64,000 nt of DNA, from positions 62,001 to 126,000 of the forward strand of contig JAJYTD010000003.1 of the NCBI GenBank assembly GCA_021793235.1, written 5' to 3'. A program made the position numbers and the translations under genes. Shown here piece after piece: positions 15,407 to 29,985 of this stretch. Position 1 is the stretch's first letter. Every line of letters begins with the position of its first letter. Under the pieces are notes generated by a model, which was not told where the DNA came from, did no database searches, and worked only from the letters and a program-made list of their open reading frames with translations. Origin of the DNA: Actinomycetes bacterium (GTDB taxonomy: Bacteria > Actinomycetota > Actinomycetes > Streptosporangiales > Streptosporangiaceae).

Positions 15407-16615
15407 TTACTCGGCTTCGCTGAGCAGCTTCTGGATACGGCCGACGCCCTCGGCAAGGTCGCTGTCGCCGAGGGCGTAGGACAGTCGCAGGTAGCCGGGG
15501 GTGCCGAACGCCTCTCCCGGGACGACGGCGACCTCGGCCTGCTCCAGGATCAGCTCGGCGAGCTCACCGGAGTTCTGCGGGCGCTTGCCGCGAATCTCCT
15601 TGCCGAGCACCTCCTTGACCGACGGGTAGGCGTAGAACGCGCCTTGCGGTTCGGGGCAGAGGACACCGGGAATCTCGTTGAGCATTCGCACGATGGTCTG
15701 CCGACGCCGGTCGAACGCCGCGCGCATCTCGGCGACGGCGGAGAGGTCGCCGGAGACGGCCGCCAGCGCCGCCGCCTGGGAGACATTGGCGACGTTGGAG
15801 GTGGCGTGCGACTGCAGATTGCTCGCCGCCTTGATGATGTCCTTGGGGCCGATCATCCACCCCACGCGCCAACCCGTCATCGCGTAGGTCTTGGCCACAC
15901 CGTTCACCACAACGGTGCGGTCGGCGAGTTCGGGCACCTCCACCGGCAGGGAGCTGAACCGGGCGTCGCCGTAGACCAGGTGCTCATAGATCTCGTCGGT
16001 CAGCACCCACAGGCCGTGCCCGGCGGCCCACTGCCCGATCTCTCGGACCTGTTCGGGTGTGTACACGGCACCGGTCGGGTTGGAGGGCGAGACGAACAGC
16101 AGCACCTTGGTGCGGTCGGTGCGCGCGGCCTCCAATTGGTCGACGGTGGCGAGGTAGCCGGTGGACTCGTCGGTCACCACATAGGCGGGCACACCGCCCG
16201 CCAGCTTGATGGACTCAGGGTAGGTGGTCCAGTAGGGCGCGATGACGATCACTTCGTCGCCCGGGTCGAGCAACGTGGCGAACGCCTCATAGATGGCCTG
16301 CTTGCCGCCGTTGGTGACCAGGACCTGGGCGGGTTCCACCGCATAGCCGGAGTCGCGCAGCGTCTTGGCCGCGAGCGCCTCCTTGAGCTCGGGAAGGCCG
16401 CCGGCCGGGGTGTAGCGGTGGAAGCGGGGGTCGCGGCATGCCTGCGCCGCGGCCTCGACGATGTAGTCGGGAGTGGGGAAGTCGGGCTCCCCGGCGCCGA
16501 AGCCGATGACAGGGCGCCCGGCGGCCTTCATGGCCTTGGCCTTGGCATCCACGGCCAGCGTCGCTGACTCGGAGATGCCGCCGATACGTGCGGAGATACG
16601 GGGTCGGTCAGTCAT
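15407..16615 (-). CDS. aspC: pyridoxal-phosphate aminotransferase (aspartate aminotransferase type)
   Basis: The protein has 402 residues of fold type I. Motifs are [11 protein letters not shown] near the N-terminus, [22 protein letters not shown] for cofactor contacts, the Schiff-base lysine in [14 protein letters not shown], and a C-terminal LRLSYA with the carboxylate-binding Arg. This subgroup includes the aspartate aminotransferase encoded beside tRNA-Trp and secE in Streptomyces; by synteny that is the likely role (oxaloacetate plus glutamate to aspartate). The ATG at 16615 is preceded closely by GGGGA. A longer in-frame version adds 31 unconserved residues and was rejected. Confidence 0.9.
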   Translation of the reverse strand: MTDRPRISARIGGISESATLAVDAKAKAMKAAGRPVIGFGAGEPDFPTPDYIVEAAAQACRDPRFHRYTPAGGLPELKEALAAKTLRDSGYAVEPAQVLVTNGGKQAIYEAFATLLDPGDEVIVIAPYWTTYPESIKLAGGVPAYVVTDESTGYLATVDQLEAARTDRTKVLLFVSPSNPTGAVYTPEQVREIGQWAAGHGLWVLTDEIYEHLVYGDARFSSLPVEVPELADRTVVVNGVAKTYAMTGWRVGWMIGPKDIIKAASNLQSHATSNVANVSQAAALAAVSGDLSAVAEMRAAFDRRRQTIVRMLNEIPGVLCPEPQGAFYAYPSVKEVLGKEIRGKRPQNSGELAELILEQAEVAVVPGEAFGTPGYLRLSYALGDSDLAEGVGRIQKLLSEAE

Positions 16616-16758
16616 GTCCCCATGCTTGCACGAGGCGCTCGGTCTTTTCCGGGAAGGGGGAAGCGCCCGCGAGCGAAACCGGGTTGGTCCCGCAGCGCGA
16701 TTGGGCATAGACTCTGGCCACTGAAGGTCCGGACCGGTCGTGAGTACTCAGGCGTGGG

Positions 16759-16786
16759 TGTTCACCTCCGAACGTTCGGCTATGGT
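16759..16786 (+). promoter_or_regulatory. possible tRNA-Trp promoter with internal palindrome
   Basis: TGTTCA and TATGGT are spaced by 16 bases, and the -10 box ends 23 bases before tRNA-Trp. Between them lies a perfect 12-bp palindrome, CCGAACGTTCGG (16768-16779), placed where a repressor could block polymerase. Confidence 0.4.
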
Positions 16787-16809
16787 GGGAACCACGCGGT
16801 ACCCATCGA

Positions 16810-16882
16810 AGGGCAGTGGCTCAATTGGTAGAGCACCGGTCTCCAAAACCGGCGGTTGGGGGTTCGAGTCCCTCCTGCCCTG
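16810..16882 (+). tRNA. tRNA-Trp (anticodon CCA)
   Basis: AGGGCAG (16810-16816) pairs with CTGCCCT (16875-16881), with discriminator G16882. The anticodon CCA is at 16843-16845. The 3' CCA is not encoded. It precedes secE, as in other actinobacteria. Confidence 0.97.
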
Positions 16883-17001
16883 CAAGGACACTTGGGCGAG
16901 ATGCGGCACATCGTGAACAGCGCGGTGGAGCCCGGCATTTCATTCGAGGCAGTTCCGCCGGAAACAGTGCCAGCCGAACCGTCGACTCCTAAGGACCTCA
17001 G

Positions 17002-17262
17002 GTGACACAGACTGACGCCGACGCGAAGCCGGAGAAACCCGAGCGCAAGCGTCGTACCGGTCCGGTGACCTTCACCAAGCAGGTTGTCGGCGAGCTTCGC
17101 AAGGTGCGCTGGCCCACGCGGCACGAACTCATCACCTACACGATCGTCGTGATCGTGTTCGTCCTCCTCATGGTCGGCTACACCTGGCTGCTCGACTTCG
17201 GGTTCGGCGAGGGCGTCACATGGCTGTACGGGCAGTTCGGTAACAGCGACGCGGGTGCGTAA
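17002..17262 (+). CDS. secE: preprotein translocase subunit SecE
   Basis: The protein has 86 residues. A charged Lys/Arg/Glu-rich N-terminus is followed by the conserved amphipathic VVGELRKVRWPTRHEL and one membrane helix (about residues 48-68). It stabilises SecY in the membrane channel. The GTG start has AAGGA 7 bases upstream. It is the usual single-TM form of actinobacteria and precedes nusG by 170 bases. Confidence 0.96.
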   Translation: MTQTDADAKPEKPERKRRTGPVTFTKQVVGELRKVRWPTRHELITYTIVVIVFVLLMVGYTWLLDFGFGEGVTWLYGQFGNSDAGA

Positions 17263-17432
17263 CGGGCGTTTCGCAGTAGCCCGCGGGTCCTCTTGCGGGA
17301 ACGCGGTACCGGGTTTCGCGGCTCGCCTGGTCCGAACGCGCTCACTGAGACCGTAAGCTGGCAGGAACTGGCAGCGGCGCCATCGATCAACGCGCCGTCC
17401 AGAGCGCGTAACCGACGAGAGAAAGAGCAGCC

Positions 17433-18230
17433 GTGTCCGAGTCCCCACTGACCTCTGGCGACCTCCCCATCGAGGAGCAGGATCAGTCGTCGGAGGAAGA
17501 GACCGGTCAGTACGCCGAGCACGCGGAATCCGCCGAGGAGACCGAGGCGGCCGCGACCGGCACGGAGGACGGCGGTGCCGACGACAACGGCGAGGAAGCC
17601 GGTGAGCAAGGGGGCGAAGAGCCCCAGACGCCCAGGCTCGACCCTGTCGAGGAGTTCAAGATGGAACTCCGGCTGCTTCCGGGCGAGTGGTACGTGGTGC
17701 ATACCTACGCGGGCTATGAGAACCGGGTGAGGGCCAACGTCGAAAGCCGCACCCAGTCCCTCAACATGGAGGAGTACATCTTCCAGGTAGAGGTGCCCAC
17801 GCAGGAGGTCACCGAGGTCAAGAGCGGCAAGAGGCAACAGGTCACCGAGAAGGTGCTGCCCGGATACGTCCTGGTCCGAATGGAGCTCACCGACGAATCC
17901 TGGGCCGCGATCCGCAACACGCCGGGTGTGACCGGCTTTGTCGGCCTGTCCAACCGCCCCGCTCCGCTGAGCCTGCAGGAGGTCGCCGACCTTCTTGCTC
18001 CGGAGCCTGAGGAGGAGCCGGAGCAGGCCCAGAAGGAGAAGGCCGAAACCCGCTCCGATGTCGCCTACGAGGTCGGCGAGTCCGTCACGGTCATGGAAGG
18101 GCCGTTCGCCACGCTTCCGGCAACGGTGAGCGAGATCAACCCCGATACCCAGAAGCTCAAGGTGCTCGTCTCGATCTTCGGCCGCGAGACACCGGTGGAG
18201 CTCGCGTTCAACCAGGTCTCGAAGATCTGA
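17433..18230 (+). CDS. nusG: transcription elongation/antitermination factor NusG
   Basis: The protein has 265 residues. About 70 acidic Glu/Asp-rich N-terminal residues precede the NGN domain, which begins at [14 protein letters not shown] and contains LPGYVLVRM and [12 protein letters not shown]-terminal KOW domain ([19 protein letters not shown]) follows a charged linker. It binds RNA polymerase and couples it to Rho or the ribosome. The acidic extension is typical of actinobacterial NusG. GTG is preceded by a GAGAGAAAGAG purine tract. Confidence 0.96.
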   Translation: MSESPLTSGDLPIEEQDQSSEEETGQYAEHAESAEETEAAATGTEDGGADDNGEEAGEQGGEEPQTPRLDPVEEFKMELRLLPGEWYVVHTYAGYENRVRANVESRTQSLNMEEYIFQVEVPTQEVTEVKSGKRQQVTEKVLPGYVLVRMELTDESWAAIRNTPGVTGFVGLSNRPAPLSLQEVADLLAPEPEEEPEQAQKEKAETRSDVAYEVGESVTVMEGPFATLPATVSEINPDTQKLKVLVSIFGRETPVELAFNQVSKI

Positions 18231-18277
18231 GCCACAGCGTAGACTTGATGGGTCTGCCTTCGCGGCCGACCCATCGC

Positions 18278-18300
18278 GCCCCGCTTCGGCGGGGCTTATT
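18278..18300 (+). terminator. hairpin between nusG and rplK
   Basis: GCCCCGC (18278-18284) pairs with GCGGGGC (18289-18295) around TTCG and is followed by TTATT. It may terminate or attenuate transcription entering rplK. Confidence 0.6.
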
Positions 18301-18424
18301 CGCGCCCGCCCGGATCCCGGTGGGCGCGGCACTTCCACACCCGTGGGGTGCGCCTGTTCGGCAGCCCAGCGGCGACGCACAGGCCAGGGCCACATCATGT
18401 AGTGAACCAGGCAAAGGACCCGAA

Positions 18425-18853
18425 ATGCCTCCGAAGAAAAAAGTCGCGGCGCTCGTCAAGGTCCAGCTTCCCGCTGGCCAGGCCACGCCGGCTCCGCCCG
18501 TCGGTACCGCGCTCGGTCCGCACGGCGTCAACATCATGGACTTCTGCAAGCAGTACAACGCTGCAACGGAAGCCCAGCGCGGGAGCGTCATCCCCGTAGA
18601 GATCACCATCTACGAGGACCGCTCCTTCTCCTTCGTCACCAAGACGCCCCCGGCGCCCAAGCTGATCCTGAAAGCGGCGGGCCTGGACAAGGGCAGCTCG
18701 GTCCCGAACCGTTCCGCTGCCGGTTCCGTCACCATGGACCAGGTGCGCGAGATCGCGCAGACCAAGCTGCCCGACCTCAACACCGACGACATCGATGCCG
18801 CCACCCAGATCGTCGCCGGCACCGCCCGCTCGATGGGCATCGAGGTCAAGTAG
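18425..18853 (+). CDS. rplK: 50S ribosomal protein L11
   Basis: The protein has 142 residues beginning [18 protein letters not shown]. It contains the proline-rich [15 protein letters not shown] loop that binds thiopeptides with 23S rRNA, and the C-terminal rRNA-binding [26 protein letters not shown] lies 6 bases upstream of the ATG. A longer in-frame opening was rejected because it lacks conservation. It is cotranscribed with rplA 71 bases on. Confidence 0.98.
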   Translation: MPPKKKVAALVKVQLPAGQATPAPPVGTALGPHGVNIMDFCKQYNAATEAQRGSVIPVEITIYEDRSFSFVTKTPPAPKLILKAAGLDKGSSVPNRSAAGSVTMDQVREIAQTKLPDLNTDDIDAATQIVAGTARSMGIEVK

Positions 18854-18924
18854 CCGTTCCGGTCCGGAGTCCCCGTGGTAGGGCCACGCGCTGGCCCGCA
18901 CCACACGTCTCACAGGAGATTTCC

Positions 18925-19626
18925 ATGAAGCGCAGCAAGAGCCACCGCAAAGCCAGTGCCCTGGTGGACCGCAGTCGGCTGTACACGCCGACCGAGGCCG
19001 TAAAGCTGGCCAAGGAGAGCAGCACCGTCAAGTTCGACGCGACCGTCGAGGTCGCCCTGCGCTTGGGCGTCGACCCGCGCAAGGCCGACCAGATGGTGCG
19101 CGGCACCGTCAACCTGCCGCACGGCACCGGAAAGACCGCTCGGGTCCTGGTCTTTGCCACTGGTGAGCGTGCCGAGCAGGCGCGTGCCGCGGGTGCCGAC
19201 TTCGTCGGCGACGATGACCTGGTCGAGGAGATCCAGAAGGGCTTCCTCGACTTCGACGCGGTCGTCGCGACGCCCGACCTCATGGGCAAGGTCGGCCGTC
19301 TGGGCCGCGTGCTCGGTCCGCGCGGTCTCATGCCGAACCCGAAGACCGGTACCGTCACCCCCGACGTCGCCAAAGCCGTCGCCGACATCAAGGGCGGCAA
19401 GATCGAGTTCCGTGTGGACCGCCACGGGAACCTGCACTTCATCATCGGCAAGGCCTCCTTCGACGAGCAGCAGTTGCTGGAGAACTACGGCGCTGCCCTC
19501 GACGAGGTGGTACGGCTCAAGCCGTCCGCGGCAAAGGGGCGCTACATCAAGAAGGCCACGGTGACGACCACCATGGGTCCGGGTATCCCGGTCGACCCGG
19601 GTGCTTCCCACGTCGCCGCTGCCTGA
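18925..19626 (+). CDS. rplA: 50S ribosomal protein L1
   Basis: The protein has 233 residues, starting [10 protein letters not shown], with the L1 landmarks [24 protein letters not shown] and [21 protein letters not shown]. It binds 23S rRNA at the stalk near the E site and in many bacteria represses the L11-L1 operon by binding its mRNA. ACAGGAGA lies just upstream of the ATG. A strong terminator follows. Confidence 0.98.
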   Translation: MKRSKSHRKASALVDRSRLYTPTEAVKLAKESSTVKFDATVEVALRLGVDPRKADQMVRGTVNLPHGTGKTARVLVFATGERAEQARAAGADFVGDDDLVEEIQKGFLDFDAVVATPDLMGKVGRLGRVLGPRGLMPNPKTGTVTPDVAKAVADIKGGKIEFRVDRHGNLHFIIGKASFDEQQLLENYGAALDEVVRLKPSAAKGRYIKKATVTTTMGPGIPVDPGASHVAAA

Positions 19627-19639
19627 CATCGACACACCA

Positions 19640-19681
19640 GCGTGCGCCCCGGCTTGTAACGAGCCGGGGCGCACGCTTTTT
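19640..19681 (+). terminator. strong intrinsic terminator after rplA
   Basis: A perfect 15-bp stem (19640-19654 with 19662-19676) and a 7-base loop are followed by TTTTT. This is the clearest Rho-independent terminator in the window together with the rplJ leader. Confidence 0.95.
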
Positions 19682-19859
19682 GCGCGGCTCCTGTTGCGCG
19701 GATCCTGTCGGCACACGTTCGGGCAAGGCGGCTCTGCCCGGTTCGAAGCCGGTCGGGTCGATTCGTCGAAGGAACCGGAGAGGGGCCTGTGGCGTCGCAT
19801 GAAGCAGAACACGACCGATCCACCGTTCGTGTGTTGATACTGATATGGGAGTTTTGGCC

Positions 19860-20636
19860 ATGCTGAAGAAGATTGCCGGAGTCGCCGCGGGTGCCGGGCT
19901 GGCCATGGCAGCAACCGGCTGCGGGGTCATTCCCGGCATGGGGCCGAATCCGATGGAGGTCATAGCCGGCCTGGCCGACAAGACCAACGAGGTGGAGAGC
20001 TACCGCGCCGAGTTCGCGATGTCCGGCGAGCTGTCGGGGGCCAGCGGGGCGACCGCCGAGGTGGAGTACACCGCGACCCCCGAGCCCACCATGAAGATGT
20101 CCATGGAGATCGACGGTGTGCAGAACACGGTGCTCATGCGGGGCGAGGAGATGATCGTCAACACCGCTGATATGGGCCTGAACGATATGGGGCCGAGCGA
20201 TCTGGGCGGCGCGCCGGTGGAGACCCCCGAGTGGCTGCGCATGGACATGGGCGAGATGGGCGTCGACGCGGCCCACCAGGATCCGCTCTCGGAGGTGGAG
20301 AAGCTGCTCGCCGTCGAGGAGGCCGAAGCGGTCGGCACCGAGGAGGTCAATGGTACGGAGACCACCAGGTACACCGGCTCCTACTCCACGGATAAAGCGT
20401 TGGAGCAGCTCGGCGACCAGGCGGCCAAGGACGCCGCCAGCGAGATCTACGGCGAGATCGGTGTCGACACCGTCGACTTCGACGTGTGGGTGGACGGCGA
20501 CGGAATGCCGCGGCGGGTGGTGAGCTCCCTCGGGGACCAGGTCGAGGCCACCGTCGATTTCCTCGAGTTCAACCAGCCGGTCGACATCGAGTACCCGTCC
20601 TCGGACCAGATCGGTGACATGAACGACATGTTCTAG
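19860..20636 (+). CDS. secreted lipoprotein, LppX/LprAFG-like
   Basis: The protein has 258 residues. A signal peptide ends in ATGC, with Cys20 or so as the lipidated residue. The mature part has alternating beta strands, for example YRAEFAMSGEL, VEYTATPEPTMKMSMEI, ETTRYTGSYS and VDFDVWVDGDGMPRR, typical of LolA-like lipoproteins of the LppX/LprAFG group, which hold lipids or report on them. Met and Glu/Asp are abundant. The ATG at 19860 has GGGAG 8 bases upstream, so the ATG 15 bases earlier was not used. A lipoprotein at this site between rplA and rplJ is also found in Streptomyces. It is a separate transcript, bounded by the rplA terminator and the rplJ promoter. Confidence 0.8.
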   Translation: MLKKIAGVAAGAGLAMAATGCGVIPGMGPNPMEVIAGLADKTNEVESYRAEFAMSGELSGASGATAEVEYTATPEPTMKMSMEIDGVQNTVLMRGEEMIVNTADMGLNDMGPSDLGGAPVETPEWLRMDMGEMGVDAAHQDPLSEVEKLLAVEEAEAVGTEEVNGTETTRYTGSYSTDKALEQLGDQAAKDAASEIYGEIGVDTVDFDVWVDGDGMPRRVVSSLGDQVEATVDFLEFNQPVDIEYPSSDQIGDMNDMF

Positions 20637-20651
20637 TACCCGCTTGCCAGG

Positions 20652-20681
20652 TTCGCCTCGCCCCGGGGCATCGCCTAGGAT
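20652..20681 (+). promoter_or_regulatory. promoter of the rplJL operon
   Basis: TTCGCC (20652-20657) and TAGGAT (20676-20681) are 18 bases apart. Transcription would begin just before the L10 leader. Confidence 0.6.
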
Positions 20682-20687
20682 GGAATC

Positions 20688-20835
20688 TGCCGAAGACCGC
20701 CGGCCGTCACCCATCGGGTGACCTAAGGTCCCATGCGAATGGGCGGCCCGCGCAGGTGAGCTGGAAGCAGTGGTACCCGATGTCCCCAGAGGCAGGGTGT
20801 CCGCCGCCCCGTGCGCCTGCGCCGGGGCTTTTTTA
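20688..20835 (+). ncRNA. L10 leader: autoregulatory attenuator of rplJL
   Basis: The 5' leader contains CTGCCGAAGACCGCCGG, a GCAGGTGAGC stretch resembling the L10 kink-turn site, and ends in a terminator hairpin (GCCCCG at 20806-20811 with CGGGGC at 20823-20828) followed by TTTTTT. The layout matches the L10 leader known upstream of actinobacterial rplJ, in which excess L10(L12)4 complex binds and promotes early termination. Boundaries are approximate. Confidence 0.8.
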
Positions 20836-20901
20836 TTGCCTTCCGTCCTCCTTCGCGTGGCTCCTTGGGATGTGTCGGCGTTCACTGTTGGAAGGAGTCC
20901 C

Positions 20902-21426
20902 ATGGCGAGGCCGGATAAGGCAGCCGCGGTCGCCGAGCTCAAGGAGGAGTTCCAGAGCTCGCAGGGCGCCGTGCTGACCGAATACCGGGGGCTCAGTATG
21001 GCGCAGTTGACCGAACTGCGCCGTAGCCTCGGCCAGAACGCGCGGTTCCGCGTCGTCAAGAACACGCTGAGCAAGATCGCAGCCGACGAGGCCGGTCTTG
21101 ACAAGCAGGTCCTCGACCTGTTCGAGGGTCCCTCCGCCATCGCCTTCGTCCGTGGTGACGTGGTCGAGGCGGCCAAGGGGCTGCGTGACTTCTCGAAGGC
21201 GAACGCGCCCCTGGAGATCAAGGGCGGTGTCATCGACGGCAGGGTGATGACACCGGAGGAGATCACCAAGCTGGCCGATCTCGAGTCCCGCGAGGTCCTC
21301 CTCGCGAAGCTGGCCGGTGCGCTCAAGGCCAAGCAGGGCCAGGCCGCCGCGCTGTTCCAGGCACTCCCGACGAAGGCCGTGCGGCTCGCTCAGGCGCTGC
21401 ACGACAAGCGTTCGGAAGAAGCCTAA
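20902..21426 (+). CDS. rplJ: 50S ribosomal protein L10
   Basis: The protein has 174 residues beginning [17 protein letters not shown]. The [18 protein letters not shown] and FRVVKNTL motifs bind 23S rRNA, and the C-terminal helix carries L7/L12 dimers. GAAGGAG lies 4 bases before the ATG; a longer in-frame opening runs through the leader and was rejected. Expression is probably controlled by the L10 leader. Confidence 0.98.
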   Translation: MARPDKAAAVAELKEEFQSSQGAVLTEYRGLSMAQLTELRRSLGQNARFRVVKNTLSKIAADEAGLDKQVLDLFEGPSAIAFVRGDVVEAAKGLRDFSKANAPLEIKGGVIDGRVMTPEEITKLADLESREVLLAKLAGALKAKQGQAAALFQALPTKAVRLAQALHDKRSEEA

Positions 21427-21537
21427 GAAACCCCCGCGATGCCTGTCGGCGCGCACGCCCGTTCACCGCGGCCCGCTCGCGGCCGCACCGTCGGTACGGC
21501 GCCGCCGGACGCGCATAGAGAAAGAGAGACCGCAATC

Positions 21538-21927
21538 ATGGCGAAGCTCAGCACCGAAGAGCTGCTCAGCGCTTTCGAGGAGATGACCCTTCTCGAGCTG
21601 TCCGAGTTCGTGAAGCAGTTCGAGGAGAAGTTCGACGTCGAGGCCGCCGCCCCGGCCGCCGTTGTCGCCGCTCCGGGCGGTGGCGGCGAGGGCGCCGCTC
21701 CCGCCGAGGAGGAGAAGAGCGAGTTCGACGTCGTCCTTGAGGCCGCCGGCGACAAGAAGATCCAGGTCATCAAGGAGGTTCGCGGCCTCACGAGCCTCGG
21801 CCTGAAGGAGGCCAAGGACCTGGTGGACAACGCCCCGAAGCCGCTGCTGGAGGGTGTCAACAAGGAGACCGCCGACAAGGCCAAGGAGGCCCTTGAGGGC
21901 GCCGGCGCCACGGTCACCCTGAAGTAG
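21538..21927 (+). CDS. rplL: 50S ribosomal protein L7/L12
   Basis: The protein has 129 residues, with an N-terminal dimerisation helix ([20 protein letters not shown]), an Ala/Gly-rich hinge, and the factor-binding C-terminal domain [20 protein letters not shown]. It recruits EF-Tu and EF-G to the ribosome. An AGAGAAAGAGAG purine tract precedes the ATG. A GC-rich hairpin follows. Confidence 0.98.
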   Translation: MAKLSTEELLSAFEEMTLLELSEFVKQFEEKFDVEAAAPAAVVAAPGGGGEGAAPAEEEKSEFDVVLEAAGDKKIQVIKEVRGLTSLGLKEAKDLVDNAPKPLLEGVNKETADKAKEALEGAGATVTLK

Positions 21928-21947
21928 CCGTTTCGCGGCTGCGCGAT

Positions 21948-21979
21948 GGGCGGCCGCCCCTTCCGTGGGGCGGTCGCCC
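21948..21979 (+). terminator. hairpin after rplL
   Basis: A 13-bp stem (21948-21960 with 21967-21979, one G-U pair) with a 6-base loop lies 20 bases after the rplL stop. There is no T-run, so it may attenuate rather than fully stop transcription into rpoB. Confidence 0.7.
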
Positions 21980-22091
21980 ATTCGCGTCCGTAAGTGCCGC
22001 CCCGTGCGGCTGCTCCCTCGCGCCGGAACGGGAAAGCCGTCCGGATCTGGTGCGCGGTTCGCCGCTTTCTTGAACAAAGGAGTCTTCCCGC

Positions 22092-22247
22092 ATGTCGGAT
22101 CGCTCACACCCCTCGGTTCCTGTGGGACCTCTCACGGCGCTGGAGGGCCCCAATCCAGGGCGGCTGGGCTTGACGGATCCGCCCGTGGGAGCGATGCTGC
22201 CAAGTGTCGTGACTGGCTCCGGGGGGCACTGTTGGACAGCGGTGTAG
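22092..22247 (+). CDS. possible small ORF between rplL and rpoB (51 aa)
   Basis: An ATG with a strong AAAGGAG 9 bases upstream opens a 51-codon frame beginning [19 protein letters not shown] and ending just after the -35 box of the first rpoB promoter. Only about 70 percent of third codon positions are G or C, well below the neighbouring genes, which argues against long-term coding. It may be a leader peptide, or the Shine-Dalgarno may be coincidental. Confidence 0.25.
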   Translation: MSDRSHPSVPVGPLTALEGPNPGRLGLTDPPVGAMLPSVVTGSGGHCWTAV

Positions 22248-22261
22248 TATTCGGCTACACT
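22232..22261 (+). promoter_or_regulatory. rpoB promoter P1
   Basis: TTGGAC (22232-22237) and TACACT (22256-22261) are separated by 18 bases, about 190 bases upstream of rpoB. Confidence 0.7.
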
Positions 22262-22279
22262 GCCCTTTTGCGCTGCCCT

Positions 22280-22308
22280 TTGACGACCCCTGCCGATGTC
22301 CGTGTGTA
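22280..22308 (+). promoter_or_regulatory. possible rpoB promoter P2
   Basis: TTGACG (22280-22285) is followed after 17 bases by TGTAAC (22303-22308), or after 19 by TAACGT (22305-22310). The -35 box is good and the -10 box is weaker. Confidence 0.5.
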
Positions 22309-22452
22309 ACGTCCTGTTGTTCGTTCTCTCGGACATGTCAGCATGTTCTCCAGATGAGAGTCTCCGATCTTTCCTCGGTGGCTCTCAGTAGACTTCAGGG
22401 TCGTCCGGCGTGCGCGCGCATCAACCGCCACAAGCCTTCGGAAGGACCCCTG

Positions 22453-25920
<3,468 letters not shown>

Positions 25921-25954
25921 CTTCCGCGATCTTCAAGAGCAGGGGACGAATTAA

Positions 25955-29830
<3,876 letters not shown>

Positions 29831-29870
29831 CCTGAAAGATATCCGGTGGGATCGATTGGCTGATCCGGCG

Positions 29871-29910
29871 ACGGCGGTGGTCCACCCTTTCGGGGGTGGG
29901 CTACCGCCGT
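29871..29910 (+). terminator. terminator hairpin of the rpoBC operon
   Basis: A 17-bp stem (29871-29887 with 29894-29910, two wobble pairs) and a 6-base loop. There is no T-run. Confidence 0.75.
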
Positions 29911-29985
29911 TCGTCGTTGGCGGTCGGCATACTCGTACACGGACGGGGATATAAGCGCGCAGGCGCGGTCGGGAGAGCAAGAGCA

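Noticed and set aside
22354-22452. 33-residue N-terminal extension of RpoB
   Set aside because: The TTG at 22453 has GGAAGGA and matches the usual N-terminus; the extension is unconserved by recall.
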